Origin: an uncultured Bacteroidales bacterium
GTDB lineage: Bacteria > Bacteroidota > Bacteroidia > Bacteroidales > SZUA-534
DNA length: 64,000 nucleotides
Assembly (NCBI GenBank): GCA_902790595.1
Contig: CADASL010000003.1
Coordinates: forward strand, 186,001 to 250,000
Direction: 5' to 3'
Positions 1 to 8,855 of the stretch are shown one piece after another (the stretch's first letter is position 1; each line of letters begins with the position of its first letter). A model generated the notes under the pieces. It was not told the origin of the DNA. It made no database searches and was given only the letters and a program-made list of their open reading frames with translations. The translations under genes were made by a program, and so were the position numbers.

Positions 1-325
1 CTATGGTGCTCGAAACCAGAATGTTATCAACAGCGCCCACGCAGAGCAGGTCGTCGATGTTCATAATCAGCGCGTCCTGCGCAATGCCCTTCCAGACGCT
101 CAAATCGCCCGTTTCCTTCCAGTACAGGTAGGCCAGGCTCGATTTGGTTCCAGCGCCGTCGGCGTGCATAATGTTGCAGTAGTCGGGGTCGCCGCCCAAA
201 ATGTCGGGGATAATCTTGCAGAAAGCCTTGGGGTACAGGCCTTTATCGATGTTTTTGATGGCGTTGTGCACGTCTTCCTTCGATGCCGAAACGCCGCGCA
301 GATTGTATCGTTCTGTATTATTCAT
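1..325 (-). CDS. purM: AIR synthase PurM, N-terminal part (cut by window edge)
   Basis: Phosphoribosylformylglycinamidine cyclo-ligase, the fifth step of purine synthesis in the cytoplasm. Translating the minus strand from the ATG at 325 gives about 108 residues with the hallmarks of the Bacteroidetes PurM form: [15 protein letters not shown] near the start, [13 protein letters not shown] and [13 protein letters not shown]. The gene runs off the left edge, so the C-terminal two thirds are not seen. It lies 9 bases after the membrane-protein gene 335-1312 and probably shares a transcript with purD, so two purine genes travel together. Start choice: [11 protein letters not shown] is the first in-frame ATG and fits the family N terminus. 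Family assignment is from recalled motifs. Confidence 0.9.
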   Translation of the reverse strand, partial: MNNTERYNLRGVSASKEDVHNAIKNIDKGLYPKAFCKIIPDILGGDPDYCNIMHADGAGTKSSLAYLYWKETGDLSVWKGIAQDALIMNIDDLLCVGAVDNILVSSTI

Positions 326-334
326 ATCGTTAAA

Positions 335-1312
335 TTAGAAAAGATAAACCACTAAAAATGAACTGATTATCAGTAATAAAAAGAGAATTTCGCCCACAGC
401 GTTACGCCTTATCTGCATAAAATAGAGCGATGTGATGAAAGCCAGCGAAATGGCCACAAAAGCCAGCATTGTCAGGCCAGCGCAAGGTATCAGGAAAAAT
501 CCCGCTACCGAAATGATTATCAGCCAGAAAAACAGCATAAAATACTTGCGCGTCGTCACCTTGTACATTCTGATGTACTGCGACATTACAACCAACTCAA
601 TCAGCACAATCAGCGCCATATAGCAGATGGCGGCTATCTGCACAATGCTCAGATTCAACGTAAAATCTTGTGTTTCAAAGAATTGTTCCATTCGGTCCCA
701 GAACAGCCCCTGTTGGTCGGTCATAAACATTCCGAAAAGGTAGAAGCCGAAGGGCAGCACAAAACCAAGCATTGACGCAAGAAACTCGCGGATGTCGAAA
801 AACCGCACAACAAACTGAGTTGCAAGCACAAAGAGCAGCATTGCCGTCAGCGGCGGGTAGAGAAGCGCGCCAACGCCAAGCAGCAGGCCGCTCTCAAAGT
901 AGTATCGTTTCTGTTCGGGCAGGTGCTCGCTGTCGAATGTCCGCATAATGGTCAGCATAAACAGAAGGTTGGCCAGCATTACGGGCAGAACGTTGTATCT
1001 TTGCGCCAACATACTGACAATCAGTACAAAGAACAGCGGCGGCATTATCACCTTGTCTTCAACAATGATAAATTTCAGGTCGATGCGCTGAAGCATAAAG
1101 GCTTCAATCAGCATTAGCAGAAAGGCTATCATTTGGGCTGTCCAGTAGTTGGGCAGCAGCATTTGCCGAAGGTTGTGGAACAGGATTGTGCCGTCGGTGA
1201 TGGCGGGCTGCCAGTCGGTGTTGCTGATGACGGGAAGCCACAGCAGCACGGCCACGGCAACCGTGAACAGGTGCATTACGGGCGAGTTGCTCTTGAACAG
1301 TCTTAGTAGCAT
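335..1312 (-). CDS. Polytopic membrane protein (DUF6427-like?)
   Basis: A 325-residue inner-membrane protein of unknown function. Hydrophobic segments cover most of it: about nine to ten helices, beginning at residues 14-30 and ending with a strongly hydrophobic C terminus, with short polar loops rich in M and F. No catalytic motif is visible. It starts 3 bases after the purD stop and ends just before purM, so it is probably translated from the same message. In flavobacteria I recall membrane proteins of the DUF6427 family next to purD; length and context fit, but I cannot confirm homology. An O-antigen-polymerase-like role is possible but unsupported. Confidence 0.7.
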   Translation of the reverse strand: MLLRLFKSNSPVMHLFTVAVAVLLWLPVISNTDWQPAITDGTILFHNLRQMLLPNYWTAQMIAFLLMLIEAFMLQRIDLKFIIVEDKVIMPPLFFVLIVSMLAQRYNVLPVMLANLLFMLTIMRTFDSEHLPEQKRYYFESGLLLGVGALLYPPLTAMLLFVLATQFVVRFFDIREFLASMLGFVLPFGFYLFGMFMTDQQGLFWDRMEQFFETQDFTLNLSIVQIAAICYMALIVLIELVVMSQYIRMYKVTTRKYFMLFFWLIIISVAGFFLIPCAGLTMLAFVAISLAFITSLYFMQIRRNAVGEILFLLLIISSFLVVYLF

Positions 1313-1315
1313 AAC

Positions 1316-2593
1316 TTACAGTTTTTGAAGGTCTTGACCGATGTCGCGGCGGGAATAGGCGCCGTCGAATTTGATGCCGCCGATGCTGCGGTACGACTTG
1401 TCGAGCGCGGGCTGAATGCCGTCGGCAAGCGATGTCACGGCCAGAACGCGTCCGCCGTCGGTGAGCACGCGTCCAGAGTCGGGTTTGGTGCCTGCGTGGA
1501 ACACGGTGCTCTCGGTCACGCTGCCGAGCCCCGTAATCTCAAAGCCCTTCTTGTAACTCTCGGGGTATCCGCCCGAAACCATTACAACCGTGATGGCCGT
1601 CTGCGCCTTCATTGTAGCCTTCATTCCTGCCAGGCGGCGCTCGGCGGTGGCGGCCAGCAACTCAAGCAGGTCGCAGTCAAGTCGCGGAATGACGACTTCG
1701 GTCTCGGGGTCGCCCATACGCACGTTATACTCAATCACATACGGGTCGTTGCCGCATTTTATCAGGCCGAAGAAGATGAAGCCGCGGTAGTCGATGTTGT
1801 CGTCGTGCAGGCCGCGGATTGTCGGCTCAATAATGCGCTTGATGACCTTCTGCTTGAACTCGTCGGTGCAGAACGGAACGGGCGAAACGGCGCCCATACC
1901 GCCAGTGTTCAGGCCTGTGTCGTGCTCGCCAATGCGCTTGTAGTCTTTGGCTTCGGGCAGCAGCACGTAGTCGCGGCCGTCGGTGAGCACAAAGAACGAG
2001 CACTCAATTCCCGACAGGAACTCTTCAATGACAACCTTTGCCGATGCGTCGCCGAACTGTCCGTCGAGCATTGTCTCAAGGCTCTCTTGCGCTTCTTTCA
2101 AATCGTTGATTATCAGCACACCTTTGCCCGCTGCCAGACCGTCGGCCTTCAGAACGTAAGGCGCTTTCAAGGTCTCAAGGAAACGCTTGCCGTCGGCCAC
2201 CGTAGCCTTTGTGAAACTGCGGTAGGCGGCCGTCGGGATGCCGTGCTTCTGCATAAACTGCTTGGCGAATTCCTTGCTGCCTTCCAACTGCGCGCCTTCG
2301 GCCGAAGCGCCCACCACGCCAACGTTCTTTGTGTCGGCGTTGGCGGCCAGAAAATCGGCGATGCCCTTAACCAGCGGCTCTTCGGGGCCCACAACCACAA
2401 GGTCGATGTTGTTCGACTTCACAAACTCGCCAATGGCCTGAAAATCAGTTACCTTGATAGGCACGTTGGTGCCCACGGCGGCTGTTCCAGCGTTGCCAGG
2501 CGCAATGAAGAGTTTTGTCAGTTTGGGGCTTTGCGCCACTTTCCACGCAATGGCGTGCTCACGGCCACCAGAGCCAATAATCAAGACGTTCAT
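1316..2593 (-). CDS. purD: Phosphoribosylamine-glycine ligase PurD
   Basis: GAR synthetase: joins glycine to phosphoribosylamine with ATP, the second step of purine synthesis. The 425 residues match the usual length. The N-terminal GSGGREHA (residues 7-14) is the family signature. The ATP-grasp core follows with YVLKADGLAAGKGV near 145-160, IEEFLSGIECSFFVLTDG near 190, and the metal-binding RMGDPETEVVIPRLD near 293. The ATG at 2593 is 3 bases past the kdsB stop (TAA at 2596-2598), so kdsB, purD, the membrane protein and purM form one tight minus-strand run. The only oddity is the company of an LPS sugar-activation gene. Confidence 0.97.
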   Translation of the reverse strand: MNVLIIGSGGREHAIAWKVAQSPKLTKLFIAPGNAGTAAVGTNVPIKVTDFQAIGEFVKSNNIDLVVVGPEEPLVKGIADFLAANADTKNVGVVGASAEGAQLEGSKEFAKQFMQKHGIPTAAYRSFTKATVADGKRFLETLKAPYVLKADGLAAGKGVLIINDLKEAQESLETMLDGQFGDASAKVVIEEFLSGIECSFFVLTDGRDYVLLPEAKDYKRIGEHDTGLNTGGMGAVSPVPFCTDEFKQKVIKRIIEPTIRGLHDDNIDYRGFIFFGLIKCGNDPYVIEYNVRMGDPETEVVIPRLDCDLLELLAATAERRLAGMKATMKAQTAITVVMVSGGYPESYKKGFEITGLGSVTESTVFHAGTKPDSGRVLTDGGRVLAVTSLADGIQPALDKSYRSIGGIKFDGAYSRRDIGQDLQKL

Positions 2594-2595
2594 AT

Positions 2596-3348
2596 CTATT
2601 TGTTTTTAAATAATTTAAGAATTTGTTCAAGGTCTTCGGGGGTGTCAACCGACAGCCCTTCGTCGGTGGTGACGGCGGTCTGAATCTGATAGCCGTTCTC
2701 AAGCCAGCGCAACTGCTCAAGCGACTCGGCCGACTCAAGGCTGCTCTTGCCCAACTTTGTGATTTCCAGCAAGATGTCTTTGCGGTAACCGTACATTCCA
2801 ATGTGCTGCAGAAACGGGTGCTTGTGCAGCCACTCTTGGGGTTCGCTTCCGCGGATGTGCGGAATGGTCTGACGGCTGAACAGCAGCGCACGGCCGTTTT
2901 TGTCCACCACCACCTTCGGCTTGTTGGGGTTGAAGAGCGTCTGCTCGTCGTCGACGGGTTTCACAAGCGTGGCAATCTGCACATTGCTGTCGTTGAACAA
3001 GTTAGCCAGCAGGTTGATTTGCTTTTCAGCGATGAACGGCTCGTCGCCCTGAATGTTGATGACCACGTCAACCGTCTGATGATAGTCCTGCTCGAACTTG
3101 AGCACGGCTTCAGCGCAGCGGTCGGTGCCGCTCGGGTGGCGGTCCGACGTCATAACAACCTTTCCGCCGAACGCCTGCACAGCGTCGTAGATGCGTTGGT
3201 CGTCAGTTGCCACAACCACGTGCTCAAGCGCCTTCGACGCCTGCTCAAACACGCGCTGCACCATTGGCTTGCCCGCAATGTCGGCAAGCGGCTTGCCAGG
3301 AAACCGTGTGGAAGCGTATCGGGCGGGAATTATACCTAAAATGACCAT
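2596..3348 (-). CDS. kdsB: CMP-Kdo synthetase KdsB
   Basis: 3-deoxy-manno-octulosonate cytidylyltransferase: activates Kdo with CTP for the lipopolysaccharide inner core, in the cytoplasm. At 250 residues it has the standard length. The N terminus carries IPARYASTRFPGKPL (from residue 7), the nucleotide-binding loop; VVVATDDQRI, INIQGDEPFI (metal/CTP site) and HIGMYGYR follow in family order. First gene of the kdsB-purD-membrane protein-purM run, with a TAnnTTTG box 18 bases upstream. The heptose kinase gene near 42 kb belongs to the same LPS core pathway. Confidence 0.97.
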   Translation of the reverse strand: MVILGIIPARYASTRFPGKPLADIAGKPMVQRVFEQASKALEHVVVATDDQRIYDAVQAFGGKVVMTSDRHPSGTDRCAEAVLKFEQDYHQTVDVVINIQGDEPFIAEKQINLLANLFNDSNVQIATLVKPVDDEQTLFNPNKPKVVVDKNGRALLFSRQTIPHIRGSEPQEWLHKHPFLQHIGMYGYRKDILLEITKLGKSSLESAESLEQLRWLENGYQIQTAVTTDEGLSVDTPEDLEQILKLFKNK

Positions 3349-3365
3349 ATTACAATAGTTTGCCG

Positions 3366-3373
3366 CAAAGTTA
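3366..3373 (-). promoter_or_regulatory. Putative -7 box of the kdsB promoter (TAACTTTG)
   Basis: On the minus strand TAACTTTG matches the Bacteroidetes primary sigma -7 consensus TAnnTTTG and lies 18 bases before the kdsB ATG. No good TTTG -33 box is seen at the usual 19-21 base spacing, so only half of the promoter is supported. Confidence 0.55.
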
Positions 3374-3527
3374 TAAAATTTAGATATTGGGCATTAGGCA
3401 ATTTTGGGTGTTGGCAGGTACGCATTGCGCGCGTCCGTCTTCCGTCATTCAATCATAACGAAAACGGTTTTCGCTTGCGCGAGAAATCACAAGAAAATTT
3501 ATAAGAAATTGATTATAAGATTTTTGT

Positions 3528-3596
3528 CTCTAACCAAACGAATCCTAACTGAAGCCGAAAATTGTTTGGATACATTTGGGTTAATTTGGTTAGAGA
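3528..3596. repeat. Imperfect direct repeat, copy A, with inverted ends
   Basis: About 69 bp whose ends are a perfect 12-bp inverted repeat (TCTCTAACCAAA at 3527-3538 and its complement at 3585-3596). It contains TTGTTTGGATACATTTGGG, which recurs in copy B 372 bp downstream. The two copies bracket a block of palindromes. It looks like a palindromic intergenic element; no protein is encoded. Confidence 0.7.
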
Positions 3597-3721
3597 TTAA
3601 AATTTTCGCTAACCGATTCGAGCCGATTGAAACCGATTTCTCCCGCAATCGGGAATTGGATGGGAAGCGCCCTGACTGGCGGAAGTTGTTAGAAAGTTCG
3701 GAAACAAAATTTTACAAAATT

Positions 3722-3888
3722 ATCCCCGTAGGGGATGAATATCGGTAGAAAACATTGCACACCTAGGGTTCTACGCCGTAGGCGTTGCATATAACACATT
3801 CGCGCGCAAAATTTGATATGCAACCCCTGACGGGGTTGTTATGGCTGGTGGATTTATTTTTCTACCGATATGGATGTCATACGGACAT
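3722..3888. repeat. Nested palindromic intergenic block (REP-like)
   Basis: A 167-bp block with several stems: ATCCCC-GTA-GGGGAT (3722-3736), ACGCC-GTA-GGCGT (3773-3785), CAACCCC-TGAC-GGGGTTG (3821-3838) and ATGTC-ATACG-GACAT (3874-3888). The outer parts pair with each other: ATATCGGTAGAAAA (about 3739-3752) with TTTTCTACCGATAT (3858-3871), and GCGTTGCATATA (3782-3793) with GATATGCAAC (3815-3824). Similar 'tttctaccgatat...' elements are, as I recall, dispersed in Bacteroidetes genomes. No gene is supported anywhere in 3349-3964. Confidence 0.7.
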
Positions 3889-3903
3889 TTTTTAACGGTT
3901 TTT

Positions 3904-3968
3904 CTCTATCCAAACGAACCCGAACTAAACCAAAATTTGTTTGGATACATTTGGGTTAGTTTGGTTAG
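3904..3968. repeat. Imperfect direct repeat, copy B
   Basis: Second copy of the element at 3528-3596, sharing CCAAACGAA, TTTGTTTGGATACATTTGGG and TTGGTTAG at the end. The terminal inverted repeat is less perfect here. Its last bases (3965-3967) form the TAA stop codon of the SGNH-like gene, so the element abuts or has replaced that gene's 3' end. Confidence 0.65.
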
Positions 3969-4918
3969 CGCCAAAAAAACGGTCCGGTTAAAATAGAGTC
4001 CAAATCGTGGGCAAGCATACAGGTGAATTTTTCGGCGCCCCGCCTGTTCAGATGCATCGCGTTGTAAAAGAATGTCGTGTCGCTGCAAATGTCGTTTTCC
4101 AGATAATCTAAAATGCTGACATCATACTCGCTGGCAACCGAATCGAACAAGCTGTAAAACTCCTGAAGGTTTGCAACTTTCTTCCGCCCCTCAACATAAA
4201 ACGGCGCGTAAACAAAAACAACCTTGACGCTGTCTTTCTGACAATCAGCCAAATAGCTACAAAACTCATTGAGCGACGACGGGTTGTATTTGAAGTATAT
4301 CGAATCGATTTTTTTCAGATTCGAGCCGTCCCAGGTTTGGTCAAAACCCCTGTACCCTTTTTCCACGCTGTACTCCGCATCCGACAGGCTCCCGATGTCA
4401 CGCAATGTTCTGCCCAAATTGCTGTGGTTCAGGTATCTGAACAGCGGCACCCACATTTCAAAAAAGCTGAATTCCTCCGGTCCGATAGCAATCCGGCGCA
4501 TATCGGCATCGAAAAAATAGGGATAATATTGCGACTGCAGGTATTTGTCGCGCGGCCCGTTTTGCAAAGTCGAGTTCCAATCAACATTCTGGACAATGAC
4601 TTTCGGCTTTGCGTTGCGCCTGCGGTACATTTTGTAGCGAGGGATTTGCCTGTCGATGCAGCTCCCGTCCATTCCAATGTTATATGAGCTGATATTGAGC
4701 GCGCTGTCAAGAATTTTCGGCGATATGTGAACCCAGCTGCGCGACGAGCCCATCACAATAAGGTCGTTTTGCATACCGCCCTGTATGATGTCGTTCCAAA
4801 CGGCAAACCTGTAATCGGCGGTGTGGCGATACTGTCTCGACAGAGCATAGTCGGCCAATGTCGCCACCACAAGCAGCAACAACCCGAATATCAATATCTT
4901 AACAGTGAATTTGCGCAT
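3965..4918 (-). CDS. SGNH-like periplasmic/anchored partner of the MBOAT acyltransferase
   Basis: 317 residues from the ATG at 4918 ([18 protein letters not shown]). One N-terminal membrane anchor (about residues 5-25) precedes a soluble domain with features of SGNH/GDSL-type proteins: LIVMGSSRSWVHISP near residue 55 (GSSRS as block I) and a C-terminal NAMHLNRRGAEKF with the D/N..H placing typical of the last block. No other domain is recognised. The ATG overlaps the MBOAT stop by one base (TGATG), implying translational coupling. MBOAT/SGNH pairs are known to O-acylate cell-surface polysaccharides (AlgI/AlgJ-, PatA/PatB-like); by analogy this would be the extracytoplasmic half. A longer in-frame extension to 5065 is rejected because it would lie inside the MBOAT gene. 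Confidence 0.75.
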   Translation of the reverse strand: MRKFTVKILIFGLLLLVVATLADYALSRQYRHTADYRFAVWNDIIQGGMQNDLIVMGSSRSWVHISPKILDSALNISSYNIGMDGSCIDRQIPRYKMYRRRNAKPKVIVQNVDWNSTLQNGPRDKYLQSQYYPYFFDADMRRIAIGPEEFSFFEMWVPLFRYLNHSNLGRTLRDIGSLSDAEYSVEKGYRGFDQTWDGSNLKKIDSIYFKYNPSSLNEFCSYLADCQKDSVKVVFVYAPFYVEGRKKVANLQEFYSLFDSVASEYDVSILDYLENDICSDTTFFYNAMHLNRRGAEKFTCMLAHDLDSILTGPFFWR

Positions 4919-6402
4919 CAGAACTGGAAGTAAATGAATTGACTGTTTTCGAACGATTTGAACATCAGCATTGCCGCAATCAGCACCAAATAAATGAGCC
5001 ACCGCAGCCATTCGAACCTGATTCCGCTGATTTGCAACCCGTGCTCGGCGCTCCTTTGCAACCACTCAACCGCAAGCATCACCAGCACAAAAAAGCCCGT
5101 GAGATTGTGCGGATACACAAAAAACTGATATGGCGCAAGCAACACATCGCCCGCGCAAAGCCCTAGTATGTAATGCCAAGCGTCGCCAATGCTCTCGGCC
5201 CGGAAGATTATCCACCCCACCACAACAAGCATAAACGTCAGTAGCATCTGGCCCGACTCCTTCAGTGTCGGCAGAAGACGCCCCTCGGCCACGGTGTTGG
5301 TGTACTTGCGGTTTTTGCCCAAGAGAATCAGCGGCAGAAAGAGCACGGCGTGATATGCGCCCCAAGCGATGAATGTCCAGTTTGCCCCGTGCCAGATGCC
5401 GCTCAACAGAAAGATTACAAACGTGTTACGCACAATCTTCGCCTTTGTGGTGCGGCTGCCGCCAAGCGGAATGTAAACATAGTCGCGGAACCAGGTGTTG
5501 AGCGATATGTGCCAACGCCGCCAGAATTCGGCAATGTCGCGGCTGAAATAGGGGAACTTGAAGTTTTGCATCAGCCTGATTCCGAACAATTTGGCCGTGC
5601 CGATAGCAATATCGCTGTAACCCGAGAAATCGCCATAAATCTGGAATGAGAAAAACAGTGCACCCACAAGCAAAACACTTCCGGGCATATTCGCATAGTC
5701 GCCAAATATCTGATTGGCAACCACCGCGCAATTATCGGCAACCACAACCTTTTTGAACAGTCCCCACAGAATCTGTCGGCAACCATCAACGGCGGTGTCG
5801 CAGTCAAACTCACGTTTCCTGAGAAACTGCGGCAGAAGGTTCGTAGCACGCTCAATTGGCCCGGCCACAAGCTGCGGAAAGAACGATATGTAGGCGAAAA
5901 AGGCAACCACATCGCGCGTCGGCTCAATCTTACGCCGATAGACATCGATGCTGTAACTCAGCGCCTGAAACGTGTAGAAACTGATGCCAACTGGCAGAAT
6001 CACTTTGAGCAGCAGACCGTCGGCTGAAAGGTTGAAAAGGCGGGCAAACTCCGCAACAAAAAAATCGTAGTACTTGAAAGTGGCTAATATACTGAGGTTC
6101 AGAACAATGTTGGCGGCGGTTATCGCTTTGCGCCTCATCTCAACCTGCCGATTGCCAAACTCTTGAGCGTCAGCTTTTTTCATCAGCACACCGCTTCCCC
6201 ACGAGCAGAACGATGTTATGCCAATCAGAACCAGAAACCTCCAATCCCACCAGCCATAAAACACGTAACTCGCCACCACCACAAAGGCGTTCTGCAACAT
6301 CAGCTGGTGCTTCGATTTGCTCATAAGTCTGTCGAAGACAAACCAATAGAGCAGAAACACTATCGGCAGGAATATCAGAAATTCAAACGAGTTGAAAAGC
6401 AT
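4918..6402 (-). CDS. MBOAT family membrane O-acyltransferase (AlgI-like)
   Basis: 494 residues, many transmembrane helices. Family marks in order: [16 protein letters not shown] near 140, [13 protein letters not shown] near 178, [20 protein letters not shown] near 285, and [15 protein letters not shown] near 340, whose His is the expected catalytic residue. It should move an acyl group across the inner membrane for O-acylation of a secreted polysaccharide, with the coupled SGNH-like protein downstream. The start at 6402 is preceded on the coding strand by AAGGAGAACT, an unusually good Shine-Dalgarno-like stretch for a Bacteroidetes gene. Substrate unknown: alginate is not implied, and peptidoglycan or capsule are equally possible. 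Confidence 0.92.
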   Translation of the reverse strand: MLFNSFEFLIFLPIVFLLYWFVFDRLMSKSKHQLMLQNAFVVVASYVFYGWWDWRFLVLIGITSFCSWGSGVLMKKADAQEFGNRQVEMRRKAITAANIVLNLSILATFKYYDFFVAEFARLFNLSADGLLLKVILPVGISFYTFQALSYSIDVYRRKIEPTRDVVAFFAYISFFPQLVAGPIERATNLLPQFLRKREFDCDTAVDGCRQILWGLFKKVVVADNCAVVANQIFGDYANMPGSVLLVGALFFSFQIYGDFSGYSDIAIGTAKLFGIRLMQNFKFPYFSRDIAEFWRRWHISLNTWFRDYVYIPLGGSRTTKAKIVRNTFVIFLLSGIWHGANWTFIAWGAYHAVLFLPLILLGKNRKYTNTVAEGRLLPTLKESGQMLLTFMLVVVGWIIFRAESIGDAWHYILGLCAGDVLLAPYQFFVYPHNLTGFFVLVMLAVEWLQRSAEHGLQISGIRFEWLRWLIYLVLIAAMLMFKSFENSQFIYFQF

Positions 6403-6507
6403 AGTTCTCCTTACGTATTCACAAAAAAGCTGTTTCAGCGATTGATATTACTATACACACGTTTTATGAACCCCCGTCGAACCTTCTCTCCACTCAACCC
6501 TAACCTC

Positions 6508-7869
6508 TTACCGTTTTTCGCACTTCATAAAGCAATCGCCGCAAGCTGCGTGGCGGCCGCGAAGGCGGTTTTCAATCATCTCGGCGTAGCGTTCGGCAAG
6601 GATTGGAATGCGGATGGTACGGACAACCTCGTGTGCGAAAGCCGACATCAGCATCATTTTTGCCTCGTCTTCGCCAATGCATCGCTGGCGCATATAGAAC
6701 AATGCGCTCTCGTCCAGCTGGCCCACAGTGGCGCCGTGGCTGCACTTCACATCATCGGCATAAATCTCAAGTTGCGGTTTGGTGTACATCCGCGCCGACG
6801 GCGATATGCAGATGTTTTTGTTCGACTGCTGGGCGTTGGTTTTCTGCGCGTCGGGGCGCACAAGAACGTAGCCGCTGAACACACCCACCGATTCGTCGTT
6901 GAGCACGTTTTTGTAGAGCTCGTAGCTGGTGCAGTTGGGCACGGCGTGGTCAACGTAGGTGAAGTTATCGATGTGCTGGTGTCCCGCTGGCAGCGACAGA
7001 CCATAGATGCTGGCCTCAGCGTGCTGGCCCGCCATCAGCACCTCAACGTTGTTGCGCACAAAGCCGCCGTGAAGTGTCAGTGTGTTGGCAATAAGTTGGC
7101 TGTCAGCGTTTTGCTCAATCAGCAGCGATGCAATTTGCGACGAGCGGTCGTTAAGGTTCTGAATGCAATAGCAGTCGAGCTGCGCATTTGGCTGCAGCAC
7201 CGTTTCGGTGACGTTGTTCAGCAGAAACTGGCTGTTTGCGAGCGTGTGGTCGCAGATGACAATTTTGGACTGACTGCCGCGCCCCGCAACAATCAGGTTG
7301 CGCTGGTTCACCATCAGCGGATTGTTGCCCGAGAGCACGTTGACAATCTGAATTGGTTTATCAACCACCACATTGTCAGGAATATACAAGAAAAGTCCGC
7401 TACGCGCGAAAGCGGTGTTCAGGCTGATTGTTGTGTCATCTTTTTGGGCGGCCAGACGGTTATAGTGAGCCGCAAATAGTTCGGGATATTTATTGGCTCC
7501 ATCCGCCAATTCGGTTGCCACAACATTGGCTGGTATAGTGCTGTTTTTCAGGTCAATCCAGCCGTTATTTATAATGATGGTGTAAGTGTCAAGGTCGGGG
7601 ACTGCGCAACGGAACACTGTCTGGCTGTCGGCTGCGGCCGATAACTTGTTGATAGAGTAGCCGTAAGCGTGGCCGAAGGCTGTCATAATTTCCGTAAATC
7701 GATACCGTTCGCACCCTTTTCGTGGCAGGCCCAGAGCATCGAACTGACTGATGGCCGTTTCGCGCACGCGGTTCATCGCCTCGGGCATACCGTCGGAAAT
7801 CTGCGTGGCATACTGGCGATAAAGTGCTGTAAGTTTGTCTTTTATGCCGACTGAACTAACGTTTTCCAT
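6508..7869 (-). CDS. sufD: Fe-S cluster assembly protein SufD
   Basis: 453 residues; scaffold subunit of the SufBC2D complex, which builds Fe-S clusters in the cytoplasm. The N-terminal helical part contains LPRKGCERYRFTEI; the beta-helix core follows, and the C-terminal signature KCSHGATVGQLDESALFYM (about residues 375-393) is typical of SufB/SufD. Last gene of sufB-sufC-sufD on the minus strand, starting 3 bases after the sufC stop. The adjacent MBOAT gene is about 105 bases further on, so it may be outside the operon. Order B-C-D without SufA, S or E in view. Confidence 0.95.
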   Translation of the reverse strand: MENVSSVGIKDKLTALYRQYATQISDGMPEAMNRVRETAISQFDALGLPRKGCERYRFTEIMTAFGHAYGYSINKLSAAADSQTVFRCAVPDLDTYTIIINNGWIDLKNSTIPANVVATELADGANKYPELFAAHYNRLAAQKDDTTISLNTAFARSGLFLYIPDNVVVDKPIQIVNVLSGNNPLMVNQRNLIVAGRGSQSKIVICDHTLANSQFLLNNVTETVLQPNAQLDCYCIQNLNDRSSQIASLLIEQNADSQLIANTLTLHGGFVRNNVEVLMAGQHAEASIYGLSLPAGHQHIDNFTYVDHAVPNCTSYELYKNVLNDESVGVFSGYVLVRPDAQKTNAQQSNKNICISPSARMYTKPQLEIYADDVKCSHGATVGQLDESALFYMRQRCIGEDEAKMMLMSAFAHEVVRTIRIPILAERYAEMIENRLRGRHAACGDCFMKCEKR

Positions 7870-7872
7870 AAA

Positions 7873-8628
7873 CTACTTGTTGTCGAATTCGCTTTTAATC
7901 CAGTCGTAGCCTTTCTCTTCAAGCTCAAGCGCGAGCTCTTTGCCGCCAGTTTTGACAATCTGGCCGTTGTAGAGCACGTGCACCACATCTGGCACAATGT
8001 AGTCGAGCAGGCGCTGATAGTGCGTGATGACAATGGCCGATGTCTCGGGCGTTTTGAGTTTGTTCACACCGCTGGCCACAATGCGCAGGGCGTCAATGTC
8101 AAGGCCCGAATCGGTCTCGTCGAGAATCGACAGGCGCGGCTCGAGCATCGCCATCTGGAAAATTTCGTTGCGTTTCTTCTCACCACCCGAAAAGCCCTCA
8201 TTCACAGAGCGTGACGTGAGCCGTGAGTCAATCTCGACCAGCTGGCTCTTCTCGCGCATCAGTTTCAGATATTCGGCAGCCGAAAGGGCGGGCAGACCGT
8301 TGAATTTGCGCTTCTCGTTGACGGCGGCACGCATAAAGTTGACCATACTGACGCCAGGAATCTCAACTGGGTACTGGAAACTCATAAAAAGCCCCAACCG
8401 CGCGCGGTCCTCGGGCGGCATTGCAAGCAGGTCGCGGCCCAGAAACGTCACCTCGCCGCCATCGACAGTGAAGCGGCTGTTGCCCGTCAGCACCGACGAG
8501 AGCGTGCTTTTTCCCGACCCGTTGGGTCCCATAATGGCGTGCACCTCGCCCGCATTAATGTGCAAGTTGATTCCCTTCAGAATCGGCTTCCCGTCAATCG
8601 AAGCCCGTAAATCTTTTATTGTCAGCAT
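7873..8628 (-). CDS. sufC: Fe-S cluster assembly ATPase SufC
   Basis: 251-residue ABC-type ATPase that powers the SufBC2D scaffold. Walker [10 protein letters not shown] at about 34-42, the ABC signature in [15 protein letters not shown] near 143 (SGGEKKR is the SufC variant), and Walker [13 protein letters not shown] near 163. Soluble, no membrane segment, as for SufC. It lies 227 bases after sufB and 3 bases before sufD. The gap to sufB carries repeats rather than a gene, so sufC could also have its own start of transcription, but no TAnnTTTG box stands out there. Confidence 0.96.
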   Translation of the reverse strand: MLTIKDLRASIDGKPILKGINLHINAGEVHAIMGPNGSGKSTLSSVLTGNSRFTVDGGEVTFLGRDLLAMPPEDRARLGLFMSFQYPVEIPGVSMVNFMRAAVNEKRKFNGLPALSAAEYLKLMREKSQLVEIDSRLTSRSVNEGFSGGEKKRNEIFQMAMLEPRLSILDETDSGLDIDALRIVASGVNKLKTPETSAIVITHYQRLLDYIVPDVVHVLYNGQIVKTGGKELALELEEKGYDWIKSEFDNK

Positions 8629-8676
8629 CTATATATCGTTTAATTGTTTAATCGGTGAATCGTTAAAAAAGTTTAT

Positions 8677-8692
8677 CCCGATAGCTATCGGG
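8677..8692. repeat. 16-bp perfect palindrome CCCGATAGCTATCGGG
   Basis: Perfect palindrome in the sufB-sufC gap. An identical copy occurs at 55064-55079. I recall this sequence as abundant between genes in flavobacteria-type genomes. Next to it the gap holds two copies of a CTTCGCTGTT motif (8695 onwards). No gene is seen in 8629-8855. Confidence 0.7.
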
Positions 8693-8855
8693 GGCTTCGC
8701 TGTTGAGAAGGTTAGACGCTTCGCTGTTTAGATAGCTAACCATACTCAACTTCTTAACCTCTAAACTATCTCAATCCTTCATTTCAAATTTTTAATTTTC
8801 AATTGTTAATTCCTAACCTATTCAGCCTTCAATTATTCAATCCTTCAATCAATGT

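Noticed and set aside
1325..2683. 452-codon open frame on the plus strand opposite purD
   Set aside because: It is the antisense shadow of purD and kdsB; GC-rich codons leave the opposite strand open. The product is Arg/His/Val-rich with no family features.
3404..3748. 114-codon plus-strand frame in the 3.4-3.7 kb gap
   Set aside because: Lies across palindromic repeats and gives a compositionally odd peptide; non-coding repeat DNA explains it better.
6163..7479. 438-codon plus-strand frame opposite MBOAT and sufD
   Set aside because: Spans two well-supported minus-strand genes; composition is that of an antisense frame.
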